NCBI GenBank assembly: GCA_011523055.1 | Contig: WTHQ01000039.1 | Location: 1 to 64,000, forward strand | DNA: 64,000 bases | From: Methanobacteriota archaeon | GTDB taxonomy: Archaea; Thermoplasmatota; Poseidoniia; Poseidoniales; Thalassarchaeaceae | Direction of reading: 5' to 3' | In this document: positions 54,998-64,000 of the stretch, piece after piece | Position numbering within the stretch: position 1 is the first letter of the stretch | Layout: each line of letters opens with the position of its first letter | Translations under genes and position numbers: made by a program | Notes under the pieces: generated by a model | Seen by the model: only the letters and a program-made list of their open reading frames with translations | Databases searched by the model: none | What the model was told of the DNA's origin: nothing

Positions 54998-56119
54998 CTA
55001 TGTGGTGACTGGCCCAATCTTCGATCGAGAACGCTGCTTGGCCCTCATATACTTGAGTGGGTGAGTCAGCCACTCCTGATCACACAGGCGGTCATCACCA
55101 GGTCCAACAGGGCATCTAGCCGCTGCCTTGAGAGCCGCGCAACCATGGGGAGTGTATTCGCGCTCATACACATGACCGACTTGGTACGAGGTTGTCTGGG
55201 GATCATAATCTGGCGCACCCTCAAAAAAGGAACATGTCATTTCGACCGGGATACCCATGCTCTTCCCCATAGCTGCAACGAAAACCCGACCAACATGATT
55301 CACGTTTACGCCAGAGGCGAGCTCCTCTATCGAGGAAGAAAAGCAGGGGGGCCAGTCTTCTCTCGTGGCGGCAGAGATCGGAACCTCAGATCTAATTTGT
55401 GATCCGAAGAGGTCCATTATGCGAGTGACCTCTTCTCCCAACCTATCTGCTAACTCTTCTGATATCTTCATCATGCTCTCCCTACTCCTTGAAATCAAAT
55501 CTTCTCTGATTCTTTCCTTCACCAATCTCGCAACACGTTGGGCACTAGTTTCTCCAGAGGCAGGATCTAGGGTGACCCAACCCCCAATCACCGGTCTGTT
55601 TACAAGTCTCCAGTACGAACCAGAGATTCTTGGGCATAGCTCCAAGAAATCGCTAAGTGGGACCGAATAGACCTGACGGCCATCTCGAATTTCCCTCTTC
55701 AAGGAGGAGATATATGTCATCACAATATCCTCGAAAAATGTCTCATCTAATCCTATGTTCTTATCCGCTAGGCTCGATTCGCCCTCCGCCCACCTGGAGA
55801 TTAGCCTCTCATCATGGGATGCGCACACAACCAAGAATGCATACTGATAGGCTGCGAGCGAGAAGAGTCTTGATGCCTCGTTGGCAAGGTCTACGGTTGC
55901 CATGGGCTCGGCTTCTGACTTGTGTAAGATTGACTCCACTAGCCTCAAGCGACCCAGTGACCTGGCCTCCTCCAACCATCCCTGTTCTAGAATCGCATCA
56001 ATATCGATACCGTTCTCATCGAATATGGTCCGCATATGAGATCTGGCTTGGGGAAGGAATGGATATCTTGCCAGAGCACTGTGGTTCGAAAGTTCCGGAG
56101 GGACTCCAGGCATGGGCAT
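54998..56119 (-). CDS. priL: DNA primase large subunit
   Basis: WPPCFSSSIEELASGVNVNHVGRVFVAAMGKSMGIPVEMTCSFFEGAPDYDPQTTSYQVGHVYEREYTPHGCAALKAAARCPVGPGDDRLCDQEWLTHPLKYMRAK: PriL Fe-S domain layout. Confidence 0.88.
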   Translation of the reverse strand: MPMPGVPPELSNHSALARYPFLPQARSHMRTIFDENGIDIDAILEQGWLEEARSLGRLRLVESILHKSEAEPMATVDLANEASRLFSLAAYQYAFLVVCASHDERLISRWAEGESSLADKNIGLDETFFEDIVMTYISSLKREIRDGRQVYSVPLSDFLELCPRISGSYWRLVNRPVIGGWVTLDPASGETSAQRVARLVKERIREDLISRSRESMMKISEELADRLGEEVTRIMDLFGSQIRSEVPISAATREDWPPCFSSSIEELASGVNVNHVGRVFVAAMGKSMGIPVEMTCSFFEGAPDYDPQTTSYQVGHVYEREYTPHGCAALKAAARCPVGPGDDRLCDQEWLTHPLKYMRAKQRSRSKIGPVTT

Positions 56120-56172
56120 GGTGCCTTACGATACCCGGCAGGGTTCTTGAACGCTCATGGCGACCATGCATC

Positions 56173-56913
56173 ATGATCAGGGACGGTAATCTGTTGGTAG
56201 ATGAGAAACTGATCCAGTTTCAAGATGATATAAGGGCTGAATTTAGATGGTCCTTGGATCGAGACTTTAATGTTGCTAACTGGCTAATAACCGAATTGAC
56301 TTCTAATGTTCCTAAAAGGCGAACTGTCGATGACTTGTACAGCACATGGGCCAGCATAAAAAATGAAATCTGCTCGCATGAGGGCACCATTGCGATCGTT
56401 GGAGCAGCGGTAGAGATTGCTGAGATTGAAATTGCCATGGGCCAAGGATGTAAATTTATTCTCGCAGATGGATCTGGTGAAATCTTCAGTGAGCTTGAAC
56501 ACCCCCAAGAGGGATGGGGATCTGTGGCTGGGGTTGTATCTGACGGAGATGGAGGCAGAGGTCTCTCAATGTCCATACAGAATGGGATTCCGATGATTAT
56601 TCACGCTCATGGTGACAATCGGAAAGCATTGGAGGAATTGATCCCCAGAGTGGGCAATCTACCCATTGCAATTACCCACCAAACACCATTTTCAATTGAT
56701 GGCATGATGAATCCCGGGGGTTTCACCGACGGAGATAGGGCCGTTTGCATTGCTGTCTCGATGGGGGTCGATGTAGGGAACATCATTCTTTTAGGGACGA
56801 GGTCCGATATTGTTGGGCGGTTCTCAGGAGTTACTGATCCCGAAAGAAAAATTAGGAAGCTAAGGTGGATGAAGAAAATTCTGAATGAGCTTGGGTTTTC
56901 GAAAGTCAGATGA
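56173..56913 (+). CDS. MptE-like 6-hydroxymethyl-7,8-dihydropterin pyrophosphokinase (DUF115)
   Basis: AIVGAAVEIAEIE; IPMIIHAHGDNRKAL; MMNPGGFTDGDRAVCIAVSMGVDVGNIILLG. ORF track begins at 55657; ATG 56173 fits the domain. Confidence 0.8.
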   Translation: MIRDGNLLVDEKLIQFQDDIRAEFRWSLDRDFNVANWLITELTSNVPKRRTVDDLYSTWASIKNEICSHEGTIAIVGAAVEIAEIEIAMGQGCKFILADGSGEIFSELEHPQEGWGSVAGVVSDGDGGRGLSMSIQNGIPMIIHAHGDNRKALEELIPRVGNLPIAITHQTPFSIDGMMNPGGFTDGDRAVCIAVSMGVDVGNIILLGTRSDIVGRFSGVTDPERKIRKLRWMKKILNELGFSKVR

Positions 56914-59900
56914 AGTCTCCCAATGTCATTACCGTGACCTTGTCATTTTCTAGCAAGGATTCGACACTTTCTTCCATCCACTTGACCCTTTGCTCTGTGT
57001 ATAGGTCGATTCCGTACTTCTCCATGACCCTGTTTGTGACACCAATGTACTTCGTGACCGCACCTGGTGAAACGGTCAATGTGAGGTTTCCTCCACAGAA
57101 CATTCCATTGTCATGGTCGGATGAGCCTCCCAATCGTCGCGTGGAGGCATGCCTAGCTACCTTGGCCATACAGGAGCCACTCAATGGTATCCTCCTGTAA
57201 GAGGCATTGCACTTCACACATCGTATCTTTTGTCTTGTAAATGCTACAAGATTGCCCCGTATATCCCTCAGGAAATGAGATTCAATCACTTGTTTTGCTA
57301 CCCTCTTAACAGAGACTGCCCTGAGTTTGGATGCCAATGTAAGTTGGGCGTCCATCTTCTCTTCCATTGTTGGTAGTAGCTTGTATTGTGAGTTAGTTGG
57401 GCCAGAGCTCAATCCAGCTGAGTCATGAGTCCACCCGTATCCTCGGACATCTCCAATGCCACCAAGGCGATTTTCTACAATGTCGATCAGTTGTTTCACC
57501 TCAGATGAGTGAGGCTGAGTAAGGCTGGCATTATAGAATTCTGGGGGGTATGCCCAGGAGCAATCAACATTGAGAGCTTCCTTGTCTATCTGATTGGGTA
57601 GCAGGCAAGTCGTCAATACCAACGGGGCGTCCATCTGGCCGCCCCGATTAGCTGGTAGTATGTCCCTTGAAAAATTCAACAACCCCTCCAACAACAACAT
57701 CACACAGTCTTCGTCTCCATCGCAATTACGTCTCTTCGCTGCATGGAAGAGTGGATGAGCATACCCCGCGGAGGCGTCAGTCCATCCGATTATTCTACAG
57801 AGTACACCACCTGAGGTATGTGGTGCAAGCCCTATACCAAGGTGTCCAACCAGGTCTTTCTTCGATTTGTAATTGAAGAAGGGTTCCATACCGTAAATCT
57901 TAGTCAGCTCGTCGTCAACGAACTTACATGTTCTGGAGAGGTGTGATTCTGCATTTGATGACAGAATGATGTCTTGGGGGAAGATTTCCACAACTTGCTC
58001 GTCTGAGTTCAGTGCATTTCCATCCATATCCGTTTTGTACCCCATCTCAACTAATTCTCTCCAGGGCGTGCCTATCTCGATTGGTCGGAAATGAGTCAAT
58101 GGCACATCAATCATGTCGAATCTCGAAGTTCCGTCTTTGTTCACTGAAACGTCATGTAATGCTCTCAGAATCCCCTTTTCCAACGGCTCGGGGGTCTGCA
58201 GCCTTGACTCCAGTTGCCTCGTCGCCTTGATTGGGCGTGGCAGGGAATTGAGGTTCAGGTTTCTTCTGGCAGACTCCAGAAGGCTGGTAAATTGAACGCT
58301 TCTTTTCTCCCCCAGCCTTCTATCTGTGCTTTTTTTCCTCCTGATTTCTGTCCTTCCATTGCATGTAGGGGAGCCGTCACCGTAATCGTGACGACAGCGT
58401 ATTTCGTGTGTATCTCTACCGCAAATTGTGCAACGTCTGATACTTACGTCGACGCTTAATGCCCCTTTTCCTATCTGATCTAGCAATCTTTGGGGGCCGC
58501 CATTGTTGCCTATTGGGTAGAGTGCATGTGTGTATTGTTTCATTTCTCTTCTCTCGGCCTTCTCCGGCCTTCCCATCCTAGCGCCGATTCTAGTTGGAAC
58601 AGCATCCTCCCATCGATGTTTTGAAACACTTCTAACTATGTACAGTGATTTCTCGACCTTGTCATCATCCAGGGTTTTCTTCGCATTCTCTAGTTCTGTA
58701 TTGTTTTTTGGACCGGGGTCATGTATCTCGGACGCCGCGGCGACCCCAATGGCCTCAGTCTCCTCGACGCCAAGATTTCTTTGCCTGGCCTCAGTTTCGG
58801 CCCTAATTCTTCTTTCCGTCCTCAAGTTCTCTATCTTCGCGAGTCGGTTGTCCTCTGAAAGCACAATCGCCTTTGCTGCATCTATCTTTTGCAATCTCAG
58901 TTCTGTTTGCTTCAAGATCAATGGGTTCCCAGTGTGCCCATGGCCAGGGATGAAAACCTCGCACAAAGGTTCCCAATACCTTTCAATTACAATGTTGTTG
59001 CCCTCTAGTTTATGCTCGACGCCCAACAACATCAAGCAGTATCTAACTGCCCCGTATTCTCTGATTTGCTCGTCTTGATCTTTTTCAATGCCTTCGATAG
59101 CCTCATCAGCATCCTCTATGGGTATTATCATCTTCCCGTGCTTTCTGACGGAGTTTTGTACTGCGTGGAACAACATGGGAAGCAGGGGAACTGGCAGGTC
59201 CGACCACCATAGATTCCAGGGGGGAGGGATTGCCGTGCCAAATTCCTCGGTTATCTCAATTGCTTGCTCCCAAGATAGTTCCAGGTTCCTCAGCCTCCAG
59301 TTCCAGTCTCTCTTTCGAGTTTGTCGTTCATACCTTGGTTCTCCTCCCCTAGTGATCGCACCATTAAACGGGAGTCCTTCTGGGAATGAGGAAGAGTCGG
59401 CCTCGAGTATTTTGAAAAGCAATTCCAACTTTTCTGGCATGTCGATTTTGGAAGCTAACTCGCTAGCCCACCAATCACGATTATACCCTGACGGCACTAG
59501 ATTCTTGTTGTTTTCAAGGAACTCTCCAAAACCAATGAGTATCTCGCCCGCATCCCAGATCTGGTGGATTTGACTGCTCAATTCATTCCATTGATCCTCA
59601 TCATTGATCCTGATGAAGTCTCCATTTTCTAACAGAACGAGGGGGCCATCTATCCCAGAGGTCGGTGTCACGGCACATGCCTTTCCTGGGCGCTCGATCT
59701 TCATCTGGGTGCCCACCGAGAGGAAGCCCCCCATGGCATGCATACTTGCAGGGTTGAGTCCTGCAGCGGCAAGCCCTGTTGTTCTACTTCTGCCGTACCT
59801 GAGTCTGAATCCACCTGGTTTCGAGGGTTCCCCGAAAACAGGTCTACCTGCAATTATGTCCCCCATATATCGAGAGTCTGGTTTTACATATCTCTGTTTC

Positions 59901-60835
59901 AACTTCGATTCTTTCTGATCTTCGTTCTTGCCTTTTGAGGCTAGTGTGTCGATGAATTCCCAGCCCTGGACACCCAATCTGTCAGTGTGTTTCTTTATCT
60001 TCGGGGCTTTCAAACATAGGCCCTCTGCAATGACCAGCAGAACACCCTGTCTGATTCTGGAGCCCTCTATGTTGGGAACCTCGCGATATCCTGCTACCTC
60101 AATCCTTTCCGTTCCCTCGCCATTGACCATTACCGGACATGCACGGACTATCATGTCCACCTCCTCGGGAGGGGGCTTGTATTGCAGGCCACCTCTGTAC
60201 AATCCAAATTCTTCTTTGACGCGTTCCACTTCTCCCTCACTTGGTTTGTACCTATCTATACCGAGTTCTCGACGTATCACGTCACCGATCAGAACTCCCA
60301 TCGCTTGTGCCGTGCCGCCTGCTGCCCTAATCGGGCCACAGAAATCGATTGAAAGAAAGGAGGAGCCGTCTTCTTGATTGGTCAGGATTCTTACTTCACC
60401 GATCCCCTCCAACGGAGCAACTAGAACTGCCTCGGTCAGGACGGCTAAGCCTACCCTTAGGCCTGTGTCTATGGACTTCTGTAATTCTCCCGTTAGTTCA
60501 TGCATCACCTTCGCAGATTCTGTTGCTATTGTGATGGATGCTGATTCTCGATCTACTGAATCTAATAGGCTCCGTAACCGCTCTTCAATTTGGATCGGGC
60601 TACTATCTGGTTCTGGCCTGAGGTACCTATCCAACAACCTAACTGTTCTGCTTGCGAGATCTTTCGCCCTTGGAATTTCTACCTCTGTCTTGAAATCCAT
60701 TCCCTTCGACCTTGCTTCATTCGCTATGTTGTAGATTGTCTCCGTTTTGGCTTCGATTAGGTCCAAATAAGCCTCATACTCGTCTGATAAAAGACCAACA
60801 TCTCTCGTCGACTCGAATTCGTTCACCGCATCCAC
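56906..60835 (-). CDS. polC: DNA polymerase II (family D) large subunit DP2
   Basis: FCGPIRAAGGTAQAMGVLIGDVIRRELGIDRYKP; GRPVFGEPSKPGGFRLRYGRSRTTGLAA; HPLFHAAKRRNCDGDEDCVMLLLEGLLNFSRDILPANRGGQMDAPLVL; Cys-rich zinc motifs. Confidence 0.97.
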   Translation of the reverse strand: MDAVNEFESTRDVGLLSDEYEAYLDLIEAKTETIYNIANEARSKGMDFKTEVEIPRAKDLASRTVRLLDRYLRPEPDSSPIQIEERLRSLLDSVDRESASITIATESAKVMHELTGELQKSIDTGLRVGLAVLTEAVLVAPLEGIGEVRILTNQEDGSSFLSIDFCGPIRAAGGTAQAMGVLIGDVIRRELGIDRYKPSEGEVERVKEEFGLYRGGLQYKPPPEEVDMIVRACPVMVNGEGTERIEVAGYREVPNIEGSRIRQGVLLVIAEGLCLKAPKIKKHTDRLGVQGWEFIDTLASKGKNEDQKESKLKQRYVKPDSRYMGDIIAGRPVFGEPSKPGGFRLRYGRSRTTGLAAAGLNPASMHAMGGFLSVGTQMKIERPGKACAVTPTSGIDGPLVLLENGDFIRINDEDQWNELSSQIHQIWDAGEILIGFGEFLENNKNLVPSGYNRDWWASELASKIDMPEKLELLFKILEADSSSFPEGLPFNGAITRGGEPRYERQTRKRDWNWRLRNLELSWEQAIEITEEFGTAIPPPWNLWWSDLPVPLLPMLFHAVQNSVRKHGKMIIPIEDADEAIEGIEKDQDEQIREYGAVRYCLMLLGVEHKLEGNNIVIERYWEPLCEVFIPGHGHTGNPLILKQTELRLQKIDAAKAIVLSEDNRLAKIENLRTERRIRAETEARQRNLGVEETEAIGVAAASEIHDPGPKNNTELENAKKTLDDDKVEKSLYIVRSVSKHRWEDAVPTRIGARMGRPEKAERREMKQYTHALYPIGNNGGPQRLLDQIGKGALSVDVSIRRCTICGRDTHEIRCRHDYGDGSPTCNGRTEIRRKKSTDRRLGEKRSVQFTSLLESARRNLNLNSLPRPIKATRQLESRLQTPEPLEKGILRALHDVSVNKDGTSRFDMIDVPLTHFRPIEIGTPWRELVEMGYKTDMDGNALNSDEQVVEIFPQDIILSSNAESHLSRTCKFVDDELTKIYGMEPFFNYKSKKDLVGHLGIGLAPHTSGGVLCRIIGWTDASAGYAHPLFHAAKRRNCDGDEDCVMLLLEGLLNFSRDILPANRGGQMDAPLVLTTCLLPNQIDKEALNVDCSWAYPPEFYNASLTQPHSSEVKQLIDIVENRLGGIGDVRGYGWTHDSAGLSSGPTNSQYKLLPTMEEKMDAQLTLASKLRAVSVKRVAKQVIESHFLRDIRGNLVAFTRQKIRCVKCNASYRRIPLSGSCMAKVARHASTRRLGGSSDHDNGMFCGGNLTLTVSPGAVTKYIGVTNRVMEKYGIDLYTEQRVKWMEESVESLLENDKVTVMTLGDFI

Positions 60836-60943
60836 CAGCCCTTAGGTATCTCGGACACGAACAAGACGACAAAAGAACATTCGGAATTAGTTTCCATAAA
60901 TTGCTGCCAAGGTTCATTGATCAGTCTCTGTCAGTGCGTGCTG

Positions 60944-61528
60944 ATGGCGCACAACCCGAGTGAGGTCAAACTTCAGCTTTCGGAAAATGTGAAGCGGCTA
61001 GCCTACCTTTATTCGCCAGATGATCAATTCACACTTGCCAGTGGCAGGAGAAGCTCACATTTTTTCGATATGAAACCGGTGATGATGGATCCTGAATCAG
61101 CTCATCTGATTGGAATAATGGCCCATGAGATACTGAAAGGCTTGGGTGAGGTAAATGCAGTGGGCGGATTGGAGTTGGGGGCTGTACCTCTGACTGGAAT
61201 TGTGATTGCAAAGTCCGGTAAAGGTAGCAAACTAAGAGGATTTATTGTCAGAAAGGAGCCTAAGGGGAGAGGGGGGAGGAAAACAGGCAATCCCCCTGGA
61301 ATAGAGGGCTCAACCGTGCAAGAGGGAGATCGAGTGGTTCTCTTGGAAGATGTCACAACAACAGGTGGTTCTGCGATAAAATGTGCTGACGTTTTGGAGG
61401 AGGTTGGCTGCCATGTGATTGGTTGCATAACCATACTGGACAGAGAGGAAGGTGGAGTCACCGCTTTTAGAGAAAGGGGCATACCCCTCTTCCCGCTGCT
61501 TAGGAAGTCAGATATCGCAGGTAATTGA
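60944..61528 (+). CDS. pyrE: Orotate phosphoribosyltransferase
   Basis: FTLASGRRSSHFFDMKPVMMDP; VGGLELGAVPLTG; VVLLEDVTTTGGSAIKCADVL. Confidence 0.92.
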   Translation: MAHNPSEVKLQLSENVKRLAYLYSPDDQFTLASGRRSSHFFDMKPVMMDPESAHLIGIMAHEILKGLGEVNAVGGLELGAVPLTGIVIAKSGKGSKLRGFIVRKEPKGRGGRKTGNPPGIEGSTVQEGDRVVLLEDVTTTGGSAIKCADVLEEVGCHVIGCITILDREEGGVTAFRERGIPLFPLLRKSDIAGN

Positions 61529-61924
61529 ATGTCCGAAGACTTGATTCGTCGAAGTGAACCCTTCCATCCGAAGAAACTCAGAAGAAAAGCGAACGTTAGT
61601 CCTGAGTCTTTTTTCGAATTGGACCTTAGGTCGGGTGTTATAACAAGTGTAGAGTCGTTTCCAGAAATGAATAAGCCCTCATACAAAATTGAGGTTGACT
61701 TTGGGCCTGTAACCGGGCGTCTCTGGAGCTCTGCTCAGATCTGCAATTATGAGCCAGAAGAGTTGATTGGAAAAAGTGTAGTTGGAGTTTTGAACATAGG
61801 TCAGAAGTCCCTCCCAACGGGCTTCTTGAGCCATTTTTTAATCTTAGCAGCACTGGACCCAGATGGAACAGCGCGCCTTTTGGAAGTACCTGATGGGATT
61901 GAATGCGGCTCCAAAATTGCTTGA
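61529..61924 (+). CDS. csaA: CsaA-like tRNA-binding OB-fold protein
   Basis: FFELDLRSGVITSVESFPEMNKPSYKIEVDFGPVTGRLWSSAQICNYEPEELIGKSVVGVLNIGQK... Confidence 0.85.
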   Translation: MSEDLIRRSEPFHPKKLRRKANVSPESFFELDLRSGVITSVESFPEMNKPSYKIEVDFGPVTGRLWSSAQICNYEPEELIGKSVVGVLNIGQKSLPTGFLSHFLILAALDPDGTARLLEVPDGIECGSKIA

Positions 61925-61959
61925 GGGGCAGCGTTACCATATTGGACTAGTTCATCCTC

Positions 61960-62454
61960 GTGAGATGCATGCCAACCACTGTGAGGATGACGACAAGCGC
62001 TGGAGATATCGATATCGCATTGTATACTGAGGACTGTCCTGAAACAGCAGGAAATTTCCTGAAACTAGTGGATGATGGATTTTACAATGGTTTGCACTTC
62101 CACCGGGTAATCAAGGGTTTCATGATTCAAGGAGGATGCCCAAGGTCGAAGGACCCCTTCGACGGCAGGGCTGGCACCGGTGGCCCTGGATGGAAGATTC
62201 CCTGTGAAACATCTGCTCTGGCTAAAAAGCACGATCGAGCTGGGTTATTTTCCATGGCCAATGCTGGGCCAAATACTGGTGGTTCCCAATTCTTCCTTAC
62301 GACGGTACCAACGCCATGGTTGGATGGAAATCATGCAATTTTCGGGGAGGTCGTATCAGGCATGGAAGCCGTGTACAAGATTGAGGGCGCTGAAACTCGA
62401 CCCGGGGACCGTCCAATAGACCCTCAAAAAATCGTGAGCGTGCAACGTTTGTAG
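61960..62454 (+). CDS. ppiB: Cyclophilin-type peptidyl-prolyl cis-trans isomerase
   Basis: GDIDIALYTEDCPETAGNFLKLVDDGFYNGLHFHRVIKGFMIQGGCP; GLFSMANAGPNTGGSQFFLTT. Confidence 0.94.
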   Translation: MRCMPTTVRMTTSAGDIDIALYTEDCPETAGNFLKLVDDGFYNGLHFHRVIKGFMIQGGCPRSKDPFDGRAGTGGPGWKIPCETSALAKKHDRAGLFSMANAGPNTGGSQFFLTTVPTPWLDGNHAIFGEVVSGMEAVYKIEGAETRPGDRPIDPQKIVSVQRL

Positions 62455-62480
62455 TAGCGGCTCGGAAGTTAGATGCATTT

Positions 62481-62507
62481 GATTAATTTTATTAATAATT
62501 AAATGAG
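62481..62507. promoter_or_regulatory. AT-rich element with partial dyad symmetry (gattaattttattaataattaaatgag), likely promoter/operator of the fumarase gene
   Basis: Direct reading; includes 10-bp palindrome ttattaataa, 62-bp intergenic gap just upstream of ATG 62517. Confidence 0.4.
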
Positions 62508-62516
62508 TTTAGCCAC

Positions 62517-64000
62517 ATGGCAAAGCATAGAGCAGGGGACCGTAGGATAATTAGCATCAGTATACCTGAAGATCTCGCATTGAAACTTGACAGGAAAGTC
62601 GGCAGAGGACGTAATGATGGTAGATCGGCCACCATAAGCAAGCTAATCGAACAAGGCCTGAACAATACTCCTCCAAAGCCGGTTTCATCTCCACCTAAAC
62701 CCGTGAATGATAATGGGCACAAGGGACTCCGAGAAGAGGTTGACTCCATCGGCATAGTAAGTGTGCCAGAGAATGCATACTATGGTGCACAAACTGCTAG
62801 GTCCCTTGAAAATTTCAATATCGGAAGGGACATCATGCCAAGATCCATGATCAGGGCTTTTGGAATCTTGAAAAAATCCACTGCACAAGCTAATGTGAAA
62901 CTGGGAAATCTAGAGGAGGGTATCGGTGCGTTGATCTGTACAGCGAGTGAGGAGGTTGTTTCTGGGTCATTGGACTCTCATTTCCCCTTGCGGATCTGGC
63001 AAACTGGTTCCGGAACGCAAACGAATATGAATGTAAATGAAGTGATTTCGAACCGTTCAATTGAAATCGCGGGTGGAATCATTGGAAGTAAGGATCCTGT
63101 GCACCCAAACGACCATGTGAACAAGTCACAATCAAGCAACGACACATTCCCCACCGCTATGCATATTTCAGCAGCAGAGGAAATTCATCATGACCTATTG
63201 CCATCTTTGGCATTACTTCGAAATGAGTTACAAAATAAGCGACAGGAGTTCGATGGGATAGTCAAAATTGGGAGGACTCATCTCATGGATGCAGTGCCCC
63301 TAACTTTGGGCCAGGAATTTTCAGGATACGTGGCTATGTTGGACGCGGATATCTCACGGATTGAGCGTGCACGAGATGGTTTGTTTGCGCTCGCCATCGG
63401 GGGCACGGCAGTTGGCACTGGCCTGAATGCCAAAGTGGGTTTTTCGGATCTGGTATGCGATTATATAGCCGAGCATACAGGATTGCCCTTCTATTCAGCT
63501 GAGAACAAATTCTCTGCTTTGGCCGGTCATGACGCATTATTGGAGGCTTCAAGCTCGATGAATGGATTGGCAACAAGTCTGATGAAGATAGCGAATGATA
63601 TCAGATGGATGGGTTCTGGACCGAGATCTGGGTTGGGGGAGCTTTCATTGCCAGAAAATGAGCCAGGTTCTAGCATAATGCCAGGAAAGGTGAATCCGAC
63701 TCAAGCCGAGGCCATAACCATGGTTGCTTGTCAAATCATGGGCAACCACACCGCGGTCACAATAGGGGCTAGCCAAGGCAATTTTGAACTAAATGTGTAC
63801 AAGCCCATGATCGTACACAATGTCCTACATTCGATTGGTCTGTTGTCAGACTCATGCAGATCCTTCTCGAAAAGGTGCGTATCTGGTTTGAAGGCTAATG
63901 AGAGCAGGATTTCTGATCTAGTGAGTAGATCATTGATGTTGGTGACGGCTCTAAACCCTCACATAGGTTATGACCTGGCTGCCAAAGTTGCGAAACACGC
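62517..64000 (+). CDS. fumC: Class II fumarase with N-terminal ribbon-helix-helix-like domain; partial, runs off right edge
   Basis: Manual continuous translation: [103 protein letters not shown]...[18 protein letters not shown]...[27 protein letters not shown]. Not in ORF track (no stop in window). Confidence 0.9.
   Translation, partial: MAKHRAGDRRIISISIPEDLALKLDRKVGRGRNDGRSATISKLIEQGLNNTPPKPVSSPPKPVNDNGHKGLREEVDSIGIVSVPENAYYGAQTARSLENFNIGRDIMPRSMIRAFGILKKSTAQANVKLGNLEEGIGALICTASEEVVSGSLDSHFPLRIWQTGSGTQTNMNVNEVISNRSIEIAGGIIGSKDPVHPNDHVNKSQSSNDTFPTAMHISAAEEIHHDLLPSLALLRNELQNKRQEFDGIVKIGRTHLMDAVPLTLGQEFSGYVAMLDADISRIERARDGLFALAIGGTAVGTGLNAKVGFSDLVCDYIAEHTGLPFYSAENKFSALAGHDALLEASSSMNGLATSLMKIANDIRWMGSGPRSGLGELSLPENEPGSSIMPGKVNPTQAEAITMVACQIMGNHTAVTIGASQGNFELNVYKPMIVHNVLHSIGLLSDSCRSFSKRCVSGLKANESRISDLVSRSLMLVTALNPHIGYDLAAKVAKH

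Noticed and set aside
55657-56172. N-terminal extension of the MptE ORF
   Set aside because: It is antisense to priL; the conserved domain begins after ATG 56173.
56906-60835. Possible intein in DP2
   Set aside because: The translation reads through conserved DP2 blocks without an intein-like insertion.
61102-61686. 194-aa minus-strand ORF
   Set aside because: Antisense shadow of pyrE/csaA.

Overview
The window looks like a chromosomal segment of a marine euryarchaeon, probably Marine Group II / Ca. Poseidoniales (inferred from gene content; no search was run). Archaeal markers are the S13-S4-S11-RpoD block, the DnaG-type TOPRIM protein, primase PriL, DNA polymerase D large subunit DP2, pantoate kinase and 4-phosphopantoate-beta-alanine ligase (archaeal CoA route), MptE-like pterin kinase, deoxyhypusine synthase plus SpeD, and Pcc1. 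Several genes look bacterial in type: LeuRS, ATP-type PEPCK, MaeB, CspA, CsaA, ABC-F and class II fumarase. Coding density is very high. There is one tRNA (Cys-GCA), and I saw no CRISPR array, rRNA, phage or transposon. The main points for follow-up are: (1) a class II fumarase with an in-frame N-terminal ribbon-helix-helix-like domain and Pro-rich linker, which the ORF track misses because the gene runs off the right edge; (2) an archaeal relative of the CDIN1/C15orf41 'TPD' nuclease family; (3) a membrane-anchored divergent FKBP; (4) an RpoD with two CX2C-CX2C pairs; (5) a perfect palindrome upstream of a divergently oriented Lrp/AsnC gene; (6) a 2785-aa surface propeller protein; (7) convergent gene pairs whose stop codons abut or overlap; (8) a secreted calcium-binding-repeat protein with an 18-bp GQ repeat, truncated at the left edge.
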